From NCBI RefSeq assembly GCF_014648855.1, contig NZ_BMRX01000016.1:1-64000 (forward strand): a DNA stretch of 64,000 bases, in the 5' to 3' direction. Positions 8,191 through 15,857 of this stretch are shown in pieces (the first letter of the stretch is position 1; each line of letters starts with the position of its first letter). A model generated the notes under the pieces. It saw only the letters and a list, made by a program, of their open reading frames with translations, made no database searches and was not told where the DNA came from. This DNA is from Streptomyces parvulus. Lineage in GTDB: Bacteria; Actinomycetota; Actinomycetes; Streptomycetales; Streptomycetaceae. The translations under genes and the position numbers were made by a program.

Positions 8191-9591
8191 TCAGCGGCCG
8201 AAACTGAACCAGTTCACGTTGACGAAGTCGGCCGACTGGCCGCTGCTGAACGTCAGATACACGTCGTGGGTGCCCGTCACCGCGCCGATGTTCGCCGGGA
8301 TCGTGCGCCAGGACTGCCAGCCGCCCGTGTTGCCCACGGCGAAGCTGCCGACCGGCGTACTGGTCCGGCTGTCCAGGCGCACCTCCACCAGTCCGCTGAC
8401 GCCGGCCGGGGCGCCGCTCGCCACCCGGGCCTTGAACTGGGTGGCCGGGGTCGAGCCGAAGTCGACGCCCTTGTACTGGACCCAGTCCCCGTTCGCGAGG
8501 GCGCCGAGGTTGCGTCCGCCGCCCGAGTCCGAGGTGCCCTCGGTCATGGTGCCCGACTGGGCGTCGTACGACTCCGCCTCGACCGCGGCGTAGGCGTCGC
8601 GGCCGCCGCCGGACGGCGGCGGGGTGGTGCCGCCCCCGCCGGACGACAGCACCTGGACGTAGTCCACGAGCATGGAGTGGCCGGGCTGCGTGCCGGCGTC
8701 CGGGCCGCCGCCGAAGGCGTCCGGGAAGCCGCCGCCCATCGCCACGTTGAGGATGATGAAGTAGCCGTGGTTGGTCGCGTTGGCCCAGGTCGTGGCGTCG
8801 ACCTGGTTGGCGCGGACGGTGTGGAAGTTGTTGCCGTCGACGTAGAAGCGGATCTCCTCCACGGCGGTGGAGCGGTCCCACTCCATCCGGTAGGTGTGGA
8901 AGGCCGCCTGGCAGGTGGCGCCGGGGCAGGCGGTGCTGCCGCCGATGCCGCTGGTCTCGTTGCAGGGGCCGCCCGGCGATGTGCCGCAGTGCATCGTGGA
9001 CCACACGGTGTTGAGGCCCTGGGTGTTCTCCAGGATGTCGATCTCGCCGACTCCGGGCCAGTTCCAGTAGTTGCCCCGGTAGGGGCCGCCCAGCATCCAG
9101 AACGCCGGCCAGTAGCCCTTGGCCGCGGCGCCGGTGACGTTCGGGACCTGGATGCGGGACTCCACCCGCAGCTTGCCGCCGGCCGGCGGCTCGAAGTCGG
9201 TGCGCTTCGTCTCGACGCGGCCCGAGGTCCAGTTGCCGGCGGCGTCGCGGCGCGGGGTGATGCGCAGGTTGCCGCCGCCGTCCAGGGAGACGTTGCTGGT
9301 CGACGACGTCATCGTCTCGATCTCGCCGGTGCCCCAGTTGGCGGGGCCGCCGGGGTATCCGGTGCCGGTCGCGTACTGCCAGTTCGCGGTGTTCACGCCG
9401 GAACCGGCCGCGCCGTCGAAGTCGTCGGCGAAGACCTGGGTCCAGCCGGACGGGGGCGGCGGGACGGTGGCGTTCGCGGACGGACCGGTCACCGCGGTCG
9501 CGGTGGCGGCGAGCGCGAGGGTGCCGACGACGGCCACCAGCGCCCGGCGCAGCGGCCGGCGCCCGGGCGGGTTGCCGGATCTCTCTCTCAT
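8191..9591 (-). CDS. Secreted GH16 beta-glucanase with C-terminal CBM6-like module
   Basis: A 466-residue exported glycosidase expected to cut beta-1,3 (or mixed 1,3/1,4) glucans outside the cell. The N-terminus is an Arg-rich region, a hydrophobic Ala/Val/Leu segment and an ATA-type cleavage region near residue 40, i.e. a Sec signal. The GH16 domain spans about residues 50-310 and contains the catalytic EIDILEN motif (two glutamates flanking Asp). A Gly/Pro/Thr linker (SSGGGGTTPPPSGGG) leads to a ~125-residue carbohydrate-binding module of the CBM6 type (AVEAESYD, GDWVQYKGVDFG, VNVNWFSFG). GAGG lies 9 nt before the ATG. A LacI-type palindrome 60 nt upstream suggests glucan-responsive repression. 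Confidence 0.95.
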   Translation of the reverse strand: MRERSGNPPGRRPLRRALVAVVGTLALAATATAVTGPSANATVPPPPSGWTQVFADDFDGAAGSGVNTANWQYATGTGYPGGPANWGTGEIETMTSSTSNVSLDGGGNLRITPRRDAAGNWTSGRVETKRTDFEPPAGGKLRVESRIQVPNVTGAAAKGYWPAFWMLGGPYRGNYWNWPGVGEIDILENTQGLNTVWSTMHCGTSPGGPCNETSGIGGSTACPGATCQAAFHTYRMEWDRSTAVEEIRFYVDGNNFHTVRANQVDATTWANATNHGYFIILNVAMGGGFPDAFGGGPDAGTQPGHSMLVDYVQVLSSGGGGTTPPPSGGGRDAYAAVEAESYDAQSGTMTEGTSDSGGGRNLGALANGDWVQYKGVDFGSTPATQFKARVASGAPAGVSGLVEVRLDSRTSTPVGSFAVGNTGGWQSWRTIPANIGAVTGTHDVYLTFSSGQSADFVNVNWFSFGR

Positions 9592-9650
9592 GGGGGGTCG
9601 CCTCTCGAATGCGGGAGTGGGAAGCGGTACGCCCCGAGGGCGCGGCGTCT

Positions 9651-9664
9651 TGAGAGCGCTCTCA
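9651..9664. promoter_or_regulatory. LacI/CebR-like 14-bp palindromic operator
   Basis: TGAGAGCGCTCTCA is a perfect palindrome. It matches the known streptomycete CebR operator TGGGAGCGCTCCCA except at one symmetric position in each half. It lies 60 nt upstream of the GH16 ATG and 292 nt upstream of the GH4 start. No LacI gene is adjacent, so a trans-acting sugar repressor is inferred. Confidence 0.72.
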
Positions 9665-9804
9665 GAGTGCGGCCAATGTGCTCTCGGGCGCGGCCGCCGT
9701 CAAGAGGTGAAGCCGAGAAAGTCCGCTCCGTGCGGGGGAGTTCAGTCCGTGAACGCCGCGAACGCGGCGAATCCGCGCAGCCCGCGACGGCATCCGCGGC
9801 ACCC

Positions 9805-9837
9805 GGCACCCCGGCGCCCTTGCGGGCGCCCCGTGCC
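9805..9837 (+). promoter_or_regulatory. GC-rich hairpin upstream of GH4 gene
   Basis: GGCAC...GTGCC outer stem and GGCGCCC-TTGC-GGGCGCC inner stem with a small internal loop, ending 118 nt before the GTG start. It could be a 5'-leader structure or a stray terminator. There is no U-run, so the role is unclear. Confidence 0.4.
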
Positions 9838-9955
9838 GGTCGTGCGGGGCCGCGGGCCCTCGGTGTCCGGCACCCGGCGTCCGTCGGGTCGCTCGGTGCG
9901 CGTGTCATGATCGGCGGCAGGTGGAGGTTCGGCCGGAAGAGGGAAGGGCACTGCC

Positions 9956-11293
9956 GTGAGGCTGACGATTCTGGGCGGCGGCGGGTTCCGGGTGCCGCTC
10001 GTGTACGGGGCGCTCCTCGGCGACCGGGGCGAGGGGCGTGTGACCCGTGTCGTGCTGCACGACCTGGACGCGGCCCGGCTGTCCGCGGTCGGCCGGGTGC
10101 TGGCCGAGCAGGCCGCGGGCGTGCCCGACGCGCCCGAGGTGAGCGTGACGACCGATCTGGACGAGGCGTTGCGCGGCGCCGACTTCGTGTTCTCCGCGAT
10201 CCGGGTCGGCGGCCTGGAGGGGCGCGCCGAGGACGAGCGGGTGGCGCTCGCCGAGGGCGTGCTCGGGCAGGAGACCGTCGGCGCGGGCGGCATCGCCTAC
10301 GGCCTGCGGACCGTCCCGGTCGCCGTCGACATCGCGCGCCGCGTGGCACGGCTGGCGCCGGACGCCTGGGTCATCAACTTCACCAACCCGGCCGGCCTGG
10401 TCACCGAGGCCATGTCCCGGCACCTCGGCGACCGCGTCATCGGCATCTGCGACTCGCCGGTGGGCCTCGGCCGCCGCGTCGCCCGGGTGCTGGGCGCCGA
10501 CCCGGACCGCGCCTGGATCGACTACGTCGGCCTCAACCACCTGGGCTGGGTGCGCGGCCTGCGCGTGGCCGGCCGCGACGAACTCCCCCGGCTGCTCGAA
10601 GACCCCGCGCTGCTGGGCTCGTTCGAGGAGGGCCGGCTCTTCGGCCCGGACTGGCTCCGCTCGCTCGGCGCGATCCCCAACGAGTACCTGCACTACTACT
10701 ACTTCAACCGCGAGACGGTCCGCGCCTACCGCGAGGCCGACCGCACCCGGGGTGCCTTCCTCCGCGACCAGCAGGCCGGCTTCTACGACGAGATGCGCGA
10801 CCCCGGGGCCCCGGCGCTGGCCGCCTGGGATCGCACCCGCGCCGAACGCGAGGCCACCTACATGGCGGAGAACCGGGAGACCGCCGGCGCCGGCGAACGC
10901 GAGGCGGACGACCTGTCCGGCGGCTACGAGAAGGTGGCCCTCGCGCTGATGCGGGCGGTCGCCCGCAACGAACGCACCACGCTGATCCTCAACGTCCGCA
11001 ACCGCTCCACCCTGTCGGTCCTCGACCCCGACGCCGTGATCGAGGTCCCCTGCCTGGTCGACGCGGGCGGCGCGCACCCGGTGGCCGTCGACCCGCTGCC
11101 GGGCCACGCCACCGGCCTGGTCTGCGCGGTCAAGGCCGTCGAGCGGGAGGTCCTGGCGGCGGCGGACACGGGCTCCCGCACGGCGGCCGTGCGCGCCTTC
11201 GCCCTGCACCCCCTGGTCGACTCGGTCGCCGTCGCCCGCCGCCTCCTCGACGGCTACACCGCGGTCCACCCGGGACTGGCGTACTTGCGCTAG
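9956..11293 (+). CDS. GH4 family glycosidase (6-phospho-beta-glucosidase-like)
   Basis: NAD+- and divalent-metal-dependent glycoside hydrolase of family 4, 445 residues, cytosolic. The N-terminal Rossmann motif is LTILGGGGFRVP; metal and substrate residues are seen in VINFTNPAGLVTEAM, GICDSPVGLGRR (metal-binding Cys) and GLNHLGW. The GTG start at 9956 is chosen because GGGAAGGG lies about 8 nt upstream and the glycine-rich loop follows at once. It probably acts on a (phospho)disaccharide or glucoside released from glucan, which fits the divergent secreted GH16 enzyme. Whether the substrate is truly phosphorylated cannot be read from the sequence. Confidence 0.92.
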   Translation: MRLTILGGGGFRVPLVYGALLGDRGEGRVTRVVLHDLDAARLSAVGRVLAEQAAGVPDAPEVSVTTDLDEALRGADFVFSAIRVGGLEGRAEDERVALAEGVLGQETVGAGGIAYGLRTVPVAVDIARRVARLAPDAWVINFTNPAGLVTEAMSRHLGDRVIGICDSPVGLGRRVARVLGADPDRAWIDYVGLNHLGWVRGLRVAGRDELPRLLEDPALLGSFEEGRLFGPDWLRSLGAIPNEYLHYYYFNRETVRAYREADRTRGAFLRDQQAGFYDEMRDPGAPALAAWDRTRAEREATYMAENRETAGAGEREADDLSGGYEKVALALMRAVARNERTTLILNVRNRSTLSVLDPDAVIEVPCLVDAGGAHPVAVDPLPGHATGLVCAVKAVEREVLAAADTGSRTAAVRAFALHPLVDSVAVARRLLDGYTAVHPGLAYLR

Positions 11294-11336
11294 GGCGCCG
11301 GGAGTCCTGGGACCCCGGGAGTCCTAGGGCGCCGGG
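11290..11336. repeat. 13-bp direct repeat bracketing convergent gene ends
   Basis: CTAGGGCGCCGGG occurs exactly at 11290-11302 and again at 11324-11336. The first copy supplies the TAG stop of the GH4 gene; the second supplies the stop (as CTA) of the opposing ATP-grasp gene. GGGAGTCCT is also repeated in between. No simple terminator hairpin is obvious. Confidence 0.75.
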
Positions 11337-12445
11337 GCCACGGCGTGGGCGGCGAGTGGGGCCGGTGCGGTCGGGGCGGGGGCTGGTGCGGTGGTGAGGT
11401 CCGCGCGCTGCTGGGGCAGCGACACCGGCCGCAGCGGCCGGGGACCGGACACCACCGTGTAGTCCTGGCCGAGGAAGGGCGGCTCCAGCTCGCCCGGGTC
11501 GTCGCCGAGGGCCAGCCGGACGGCCGCCCACGGCACGTTGACCCCGCACAGCGCCAGCTGGTGCAGCCCGCCGGCCGGCCGGGTGTTGACGTCCATCAGG
11601 ACGGGCCGGTCCCCGTACATCCGGAACTGCACGTTAGACAGGTGGTGCAGCCCGAAGGCCTCCGCGATCCGCCGCGCCGGCCCGAGCCACCGCTCGTGCA
11701 GCGTGAAGCCGCGGCGGCGGCCGTTCTTGGTCCGCCCCACTGCCAGGCGTACCCGGTCGTCCGGGCCGGTGAGGCAGTCCACCGACACCTCCGGCTGCTC
11801 CAGTCGAGGCATCACCAGCCAGTCGACCGGCTCCTCGGCCGCCCGCAGCGCCTCGACGACCAGCGGCAGCGGAACGGACGGGCTCGGGAACCCGTTCAGG
11901 TGCGTCAGCGAGAACGGGTCCCGGGTGACCATCCGGAACCCCACGCCTCCGGCGCCCGAGGCCGGCTTGAAGCAGGCCCGGTGCCCGAGCCCCTCCAACT
12001 CCTCGACCGCGCACACCAGTTCCTCGGCCGTACGCACCCGCCACCACGGCGGCACCGGCACACCGACCGCGCGGACCGCCTCGTAGGCGACCACCTTGTC
12101 CTGGAAGACGGCCACCGCCTTCGGGGGCGGCGCGAGCAGTGCCGTACCGGCCGCCTCGAACTCGGCGCGGTGCGCCACGACGGCGGACTGGTGCAGGCGC
12201 GGCACGAACACGTCGATGCCGCGGCGCGCGCACTGGTCCAGGGCGTACTCGACGTAACCGGCCGGGGACAGGCCCTCGGGCTCCAGCTCGGCGGTGTCCG
12301 CGGCGGCCAGCACCGGGGAGTCCGGGTCGCCGTGGGTGGCGTGGATCTCGACCGCCCGGTCGGCGGGATTTCTGCGCAGCTGATCCATGAAGAAGACGTT
12401 CTCCGCGTACGTGCGGTTGAGCCAGACGCGTACGGGAGAAACCAT
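11324..12445 (-). CDS. ATP-grasp domain enzyme of unknown substrate
   Basis: A 373-residue cytosolic protein with an ATP-grasp fold. It has an N-terminal pre-grasp region (VRVWLNRTYAENVFFMDQLR), a lid/grasp segment ACFKPASGAGGVGFRMV with the ATP-binding lysine, and the metal-binding end VQFRMYGDRPVLMDVNTRPAGG with Asp and Asn ligands. Such stand-alone enzymes form amide or ester bonds through an acyl-phosphate; the substrate is not deducible. The ATG at 12443-12445 has GGAAGG 8 nt upstream, so the longer frame (to 12604) was rejected. The C-terminal ~30 residues are Ala/Pro-rich. Nearby are a degenerate phosphoesterase and a phosphopantetheinyl transferase, but on the other strand. Confidence 0.85.
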   Translation of the reverse strand: MVSPVRVWLNRTYAENVFFMDQLRRNPADRAVEIHATHGDPDSPVLAAADTAELEPEGLSPAGYVEYALDQCARRGIDVFVPRLHQSAVVAHRAEFEAAGTALLAPPPKAVAVFQDKVVAYEAVRAVGVPVPPWWRVRTAEELVCAVEELEGLGHRACFKPASGAGGVGFRMVTRDPFSLTHLNGFPSPSVPLPLVVEALRAAEEPVDWLVMPRLEQPEVSVDCLTGPDDRVRLAVGRTKNGRRRGFTLHERWLGPARRIAEAFGLHHLSNVQFRMYGDRPVLMDVNTRPAGGLHQLALCGVNVPWAAVRLALGDDPGELEPPFLGQDYTVVSGPRPLRPVSLPQQRADLTTAPAPAPTAPAPLAAHAVAPAP

Positions 12446-12696
12446 GCAGGCCGCCTTCCGGGGTTCGCGGGCAGGGCGGAGCGGGCCGTGCCCGGCCAGG
12501 GGGTTGGAGGGACACCGGGGCCGCTCGGCGTGAAGCCAGAGTCGGGGCAGCGGTGTTGGGGCGATCATAGGGGTACCCGCGGCCCCGAGCGCAACGAGCG
12601 TCACACGGATGCCCCGGGCGGCCGCATGCCGCTCTTGTGACCGGGTGGGGTATGTGATCTTGTGGCGTCCGAACGCGTGTGACGAAGGGGTGGCGG

Positions 12697-13281
12697 ATGA
12701 CGTCGGGGTCCGGTGCCCGGGGCCGGCTGCGGGCGGTCGGCGACCTGCACGTGGGGTACGAGGAGAACCGGGCGGTGGTCGAGCGGACCCGCCCCGGCTC
12801 CGACGACGACCGGCTCCTGGTCGCCGGCGTCGTCGCGGAGACGGTCGCAGGCATCCGCTGGGCGCTGAGCACCCTCGCCGGCCGCTTCCGCCGGGTCGTC
12901 CGGATCCCCGGCGACCACGAGCTGTGGACGCACCCCAGGGACCCGGTCGCCCTGCGCGGCGTCGCCCGCTACGAGCACCTGTTCGAGACGTGCCGCGAGC
13001 CGGGCGTCACCACCCCGGAGGACCCCTGGCCCGTGTGGGAGGGCGAGGGCGGTCCGGCGGTCTGGTGCGGCACCGACCGGACCGTCGAGTGGCACCGCCG
13101 GTTCCGGGTGGCCACCATGGTCTACGGCCACCTGCACATCCCGCGGACCACCTGGCACGAGGGCGTCCGGTTCGAGGAGGTGCCGGTGGGCTGTCCGCGT
13201 GAATGGCGCAGACGGACCGGGTCTCCGGGACGACCGCGCCGCATCCTGCCGCCGCCGTCGCCCGAGGAGGCGTCCCCTTGA
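12697..13281 (+). CDS. Degenerate metallophosphoesterase lacking its central core
   Basis: An intact 194-codon frame related to calcineurin-like metallophosphoesterases, but apparently inactive. The first motif (VGDLHVGY) and the last (YGHLHIPRTTW) are present. The expected AGD aspartate that bridges the metals is Val (LLVAGVVAE), the GNHE motif reads GDHE, and the region that should carry the NH-x-P motif is absent. The protein goes straight from WEGEGGPAV to WCGTDRTVEW; homologues I recall have about 70 more residues there. GAAGGGG precedes the ATG by 7 nt. Its stop overlaps the TTG start of the phosphopantetheinyl transferase gene, so it may persist mainly for translational coupling. Confidence 0.8.
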   Translation: MTSGSGARGRLRAVGDLHVGYEENRAVVERTRPGSDDDRLLVAGVVAETVAGIRWALSTLAGRFRRVVRIPGDHELWTHPRDPVALRGVARYEHLFETCREPGVTTPEDPWPVWEGEGGPAVWCGTDRTVEWHRRFRVATMVYGHLHIPRTTWHEGVRFEEVPVGCPREWRRRTGSPGRPRRILPPPSPEEASP

Positions 13282-13970
13282 CCGTCCCCCTGCTCGAGGA
13301 ACTGCTGCCCGGCACGGTCGCCGTGGTGGAGGCCCGGGACCTCGACGGCACCGGATACCTCCCGCTCCTCCCGGAGGAGGAGCCGCTGGTCGCGCGGGCG
13401 GTCGCCAAGCGGCGGCGCGAGTTCACCGTGGTCCGCTCCTGCGCCCGCCGCGCCATGGAGAAACTCGGCGTGCCCCCGCAGCCCGTGCTGGCCGGCGACC
13501 GCGGGGCGCCCCGCTGGCCGGACGGCCTGGCCGGCAGCATGACCCACTGCGACGGCTACTGCGCCGCCGCGCTGGTCCGCCTCACCGACCTGGCCTCCCT
13601 CGGCGTCGACGCCGAACCCGACGGGCCGCTCCCGGAGGGCGTCCTGGCGAGCGTGGCGCTGCCCGCCGAGGTGGAGCGGCTGCGGCGGCTGGCCGAACTG
13701 CGGCCCGGCATTCACTGGGACCGGCTGCTCTTCAGCGCCAAGGAGTCGGTCTACAAGGCGTGGTTCCCCCTCACCGGGCGGTGGCTGGACTTCTCCGAGG
13801 CGGACATCGAGATCACCGTCGACCCGGAGGATCCGCGCCGCGGCACCCTGCGCGCCGACCTGCTGGTACCCGGCCCGACCGTGGACGGACGGCGCCCTGC
13901 CCACTTCGACGGCCGCTGGAACGCCCACGACGGGCTCGTCGCCACCGCGGTCACGGTGCCGCGCGCCTGA
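13278..13970 (+). CDS. Sfp-type 4'-phosphopantetheinyl transferase
   Basis: Transfers the phosphopantetheine arm of CoA to a serine of carrier proteins of fatty-acid, polyketide or peptide synthetases. The 230-residue product shows the family motifs GSMTHCDGY, LGVDAEPDGPLPEGV (metal-binding Asp and Glu) and FSAKESVYKAWFPL (WxxKEA-type). The TTG start at 13278 is chosen because GAGGAGG lies 7 nt upstream and TTGA overlaps the previous stop. A longer frame beginning at 13203 would lie inside the phosphoesterase gene. No synthetase is adjacent, so it likely serves pathways elsewhere in the genome. Confidence 0.93.
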   Translation: MTVPLLEELLPGTVAVVEARDLDGTGYLPLLPEEEPLVARAVAKRRREFTVVRSCARRAMEKLGVPPQPVLAGDRGAPRWPDGLAGSMTHCDGYCAAALVRLTDLASLGVDAEPDGPLPEGVLASVALPAEVERLRRLAELRPGIHWDRLLFSAKESVYKAWFPLTGRWLDFSEADIEITVDPEDPRRGTLRADLLVPGPTVDGRRPAHFDGRWNAHDGLVATAVTVPRA

Positions 13971-14006
13971 CGCGCCGCCCGCGGCGGGCCCGCCCCCCCC
14001 CGACGC

Positions 14007-14246
14007 TCAGGCGTGCGGGCCCGCGCCGCGCAGGAGCCGGAAGAACTCCTCCTCGTTGCCCGTCAGCCCCGCCGCCTCCAGCGCCCGGTCGGCCTCCGCG
14101 AGCACCGAGGGCGGGACTACCGGCGGGCGGGCGGCACCGGCCGGCCCCGCCGCGATGTCGAAGCCGGCCCGCACGGTGTGCAGGAGGCGCAGATAGGCCT
14201 GAACGGCGGTGCGCTCGTGGTCGGTCAGTACGGCGGCGGTGGTCAT
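14007..14246 (-). CDS. Small hypothetical protein, 79 aa
   Basis: No family recognised. It is predicted soluble and mostly helical: an N-terminal helix (DHERTAVQAYLRLLHTVRAGFD), a Pro/Ala-rich middle, and a C-terminal helix ending EEEFFRLLRGAG. GGGGAG lies about 9-12 nt before the ATG. It is in the same direction as the metalloprotease and XRE genes and 137 nt downstream of them, so it may be the last member of that unit or independent. Confidence 0.6.
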   Translation of the reverse strand: MTTAAVLTDHERTAVQAYLRLLHTVRAGFDIAAGPAGAARPPVVPPSVLAEADRALEAAGLTGNEEEFFRLLRGAGPHA

Positions 14247-14383
14247 CGGCCGGCTCTCCCCACAACGACGTCAGCGGTCACGCGCCCCCGCACGGCGGTG
14301 GCACCCTTCCAGCTTGCCGCCCACCACTGACAATCCCCTCCGGTCACGCCCGCGCGGGCGGTCCGTTCCTCCCGCCGGGGGCC

Positions 14384-14962
14384 TCAGCCCAGGTAGCCCA
14401 GCGACGCCCCGATCCGCCCCGCCAGATGGTCGCGCTGCACCGGGCCGCGCAGCGCCGAACCGGCCAGCCAGGTACGGCACTTGCTGGCCAGCAGCAGGCC
14501 GAAGGCCTCCGCCTCCTTCTCGTCGGCGAGGTCGAAGCGGGAGCGCGCGGCGACCGCGCGCACGGTGGCGCGCAGCGCGTCCTCGTCCCGCCGCGCGCCG
14601 TCCCCGGCCGGCAGCCGGGCCGCGACGCCGGCGCCGTCGACGTGGTGGTGGCCGCGGTGCCCCGCCTTCATGTGCCACAGCTCGTGACCCAGGATCACCA
14701 ACTGGTGTTCGGGTGCCGTGCGTTCCTCGACGACGACCAGGTCCCGGTCGGCCATGTCGAGCCACAGCCCGCTGGCGGTCCCGGGAGGAAACACGGCCGT
14801 GCGGAACACGACGGGACGGCCCCGCCGGCGGCTCATCGCCCCGCACAGCGCCGCGTACAGCTCCGCGGGCGGCGCGGGCGCCGGGAGGACCAGCTCCTCG
14901 ACCAGCTCACCGCACAGACGGCGCATGCCCTTGCCGATGCCCACGGTTCTCCCCATGCTCAC
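14384..14962 (-). CDS. ImmA/IrrE-like zinc metalloprotease domain protein
   Basis: A 192-residue cytosolic protein carrying the zinc-protease signature GHELWHMKAGH (HExxH plus a third His), with a downstream acidic helix DEKEAEAFGLLLASK that could supply the third ligand. It resembles the ImmA/IrrE (COG2856-type) proteases, which commonly cleave or modulate a partner XRE repressor. It lies 7 nt after such a regulator gene on the same strand. Start GTG (14960-14962) or the ATG two codons later; no strong ribosome site distinguishes them. Proteolysis of the adjacent regulator is inference from the gene pair. Confidence 0.82.
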   Translation of the reverse strand: MSMGRTVGIGKGMRRLCGELVEELVLPAPAPPAELYAALCGAMSRRRGRPVVFRTAVFPPGTASGLWLDMADRDLVVVEERTAPEHQLVILGHELWHMKAGHRGHHHVDGAGVAARLPAGDGARRDEDALRATVRAVAARSRFDLADEKEAEAFGLLLASKCRTWLAGSALRGPVQRDHLAGRIGASLGYLG

Positions 14963-14969
14963 GACGGGC

Positions 14970-15626
14970 TCACGACTCGGGCCGCTTGACGCTCTCCAGG
15001 AGCATGTCCAGCCACTCGGCGACCTTGTCGCGGTGCTGGTCGGTGGGCAGCTGGGCGGCGCGCCAGGCGATGCCGCGCACCCCGTGGTCCTGGAGCAGCC
15101 GCTCCAGCGGGTCGCCGGCGACGGCCGCCGCCCTGCGCTCGCGGTCGGCGAGCTGCTGGAGCAACTCCTGCTCGGTGTGCTGGAGGGCGCCCACGAGCGC
15201 CTCGGGGTCCTCGGCCGTGAGGAACCCGGCGTGCACGCGGAAGAAGCGCTGGATCGCGTCGCAGTGCTCCATGGTCGGCCGCCGGTCGCCGTTGATGAGC
15301 GCGCCCGCCTGCTGCCGCGACATGCCGGCGCCGTCGGCGATCTCCTGCTGGGTGTACCTGCGGCCGTTCGGCTTCAGCCGGGTGCGGCGCAGCAGGTCGA
15401 GGCGCTGCACGAACCGCGTCTGCACGTCGGGCTCACCCGCCGGGCGCCCGCCGAGCAGGGCGCCGACCACGGGCTCGGGGACGCCGGAGGCCGCGGACAG
15501 CCGTCCGACGTCGAAGACCTCGGCGTGCGGCACGCCGAGCCGGTCCGCGAGCGCGGCGACCCGGGCGACGACGGCGGCCGGCGCGGTGGCCGGCAGGGCG
15601 CCCGGATCCTCGAAGCCACCCGTCAC
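14970..15626 (-). CDS. XRE-family helix-turn-helix regulator
   Basis: DNA-binding protein of about 218 residues. An N-terminal region (residues ~1-70) of unknown role is followed by the helix-turn-helix YTQQEIADGAGMSRQQAGALINGDRRPTMEH and then a helical C-terminal region. GTG at 15624-15626 is preferred because AGGGGAG is 6 nt upstream; a GTG at 15650 adds eight residues. It precedes the HExxH protease by 7 nt and is divergent from a MmyB-like ligand-binding protein. This is a likely regulator-protease pair, as in ImmR/ImmA-type systems; the target genes are unknown. Confidence 0.85.
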   Translation of the reverse strand: MTGGFEDPGALPATAPAAVVARVAALADRLGVPHAEVFDVGRLSAASGVPEPVVGALLGGRPAGEPDVQTRFVQRLDLLRRTRLKPNGRRYTQQEIADGAGMSRQQAGALINGDRRPTMEHCDAIQRFFRVHAGFLTAEDPEALVGALQHTEQELLQQLADRERRAAAVAGDPLERLLQDHGVRGIAWRAAQLPTDQHRDKVAEWLDMLLESVKRPES

Positions 15627-15781
15627 CGACAGCTCCCCTATGTCTCTCACAGGCCTCACAGGCTTCTCACGAGCGGTTGCCGTGAACTCCCGGAGAGTAG
15701 CCTGCCGCTCGAACTCACATCCAGGTCTCGCCACAACTGTGGCCTATTTCAGCCGTCAACAGGCACGAAATGCCACGATAG

Positions 15782-15811
15782 TTGACACGCCTCGCGTCGG
15801 GGCACCAGGAT
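15782..15811 (+). promoter_or_regulatory. Candidate vegetative promoter for MmyB-like gene
   Basis: TTGACA (15782-15787) is an exact -35 match, 18 nt before CAGGAT (15806-15811), 47 nt upstream of the ATG. A mirrored TTGACG on the opposite strand (15759-15754) could serve the divergent XRE gene. GTCAAC and GTTGAC thus form an inverted pair. Confidence 0.5.
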
Positions 15812-15857
15812 CGGGACGCCGCGAGAAGGCCGCATAGGCAAGAGGGGTGACCTCCCG

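Larger units (their letters stand above)
9592..9955. other. Intergenic region between divergent GH16 and GH4 genes
   Basis: 364 nt without a supported gene. It holds the palindrome at 9651-9664 and a GC-rich hairpin at 9805-9837, and should contain promoters in both directions. I see no convincing -35/-10 pair. Confidence 0.7.

Noticed and set aside
8152..11397. 1081-residue plus-strand frame across the GH16/GH4 region
   Set aside because: Opposite strand or other phase of two clear genes, with no motif or ribosome site; a high-GC shadow.
12601..13158. 185-residue minus-strand frame opposite the phosphoesterase remnant
   Set aside because: Antisense, no ribosome site, Pro/Arg-rich; considered because the sense gene is damaged.
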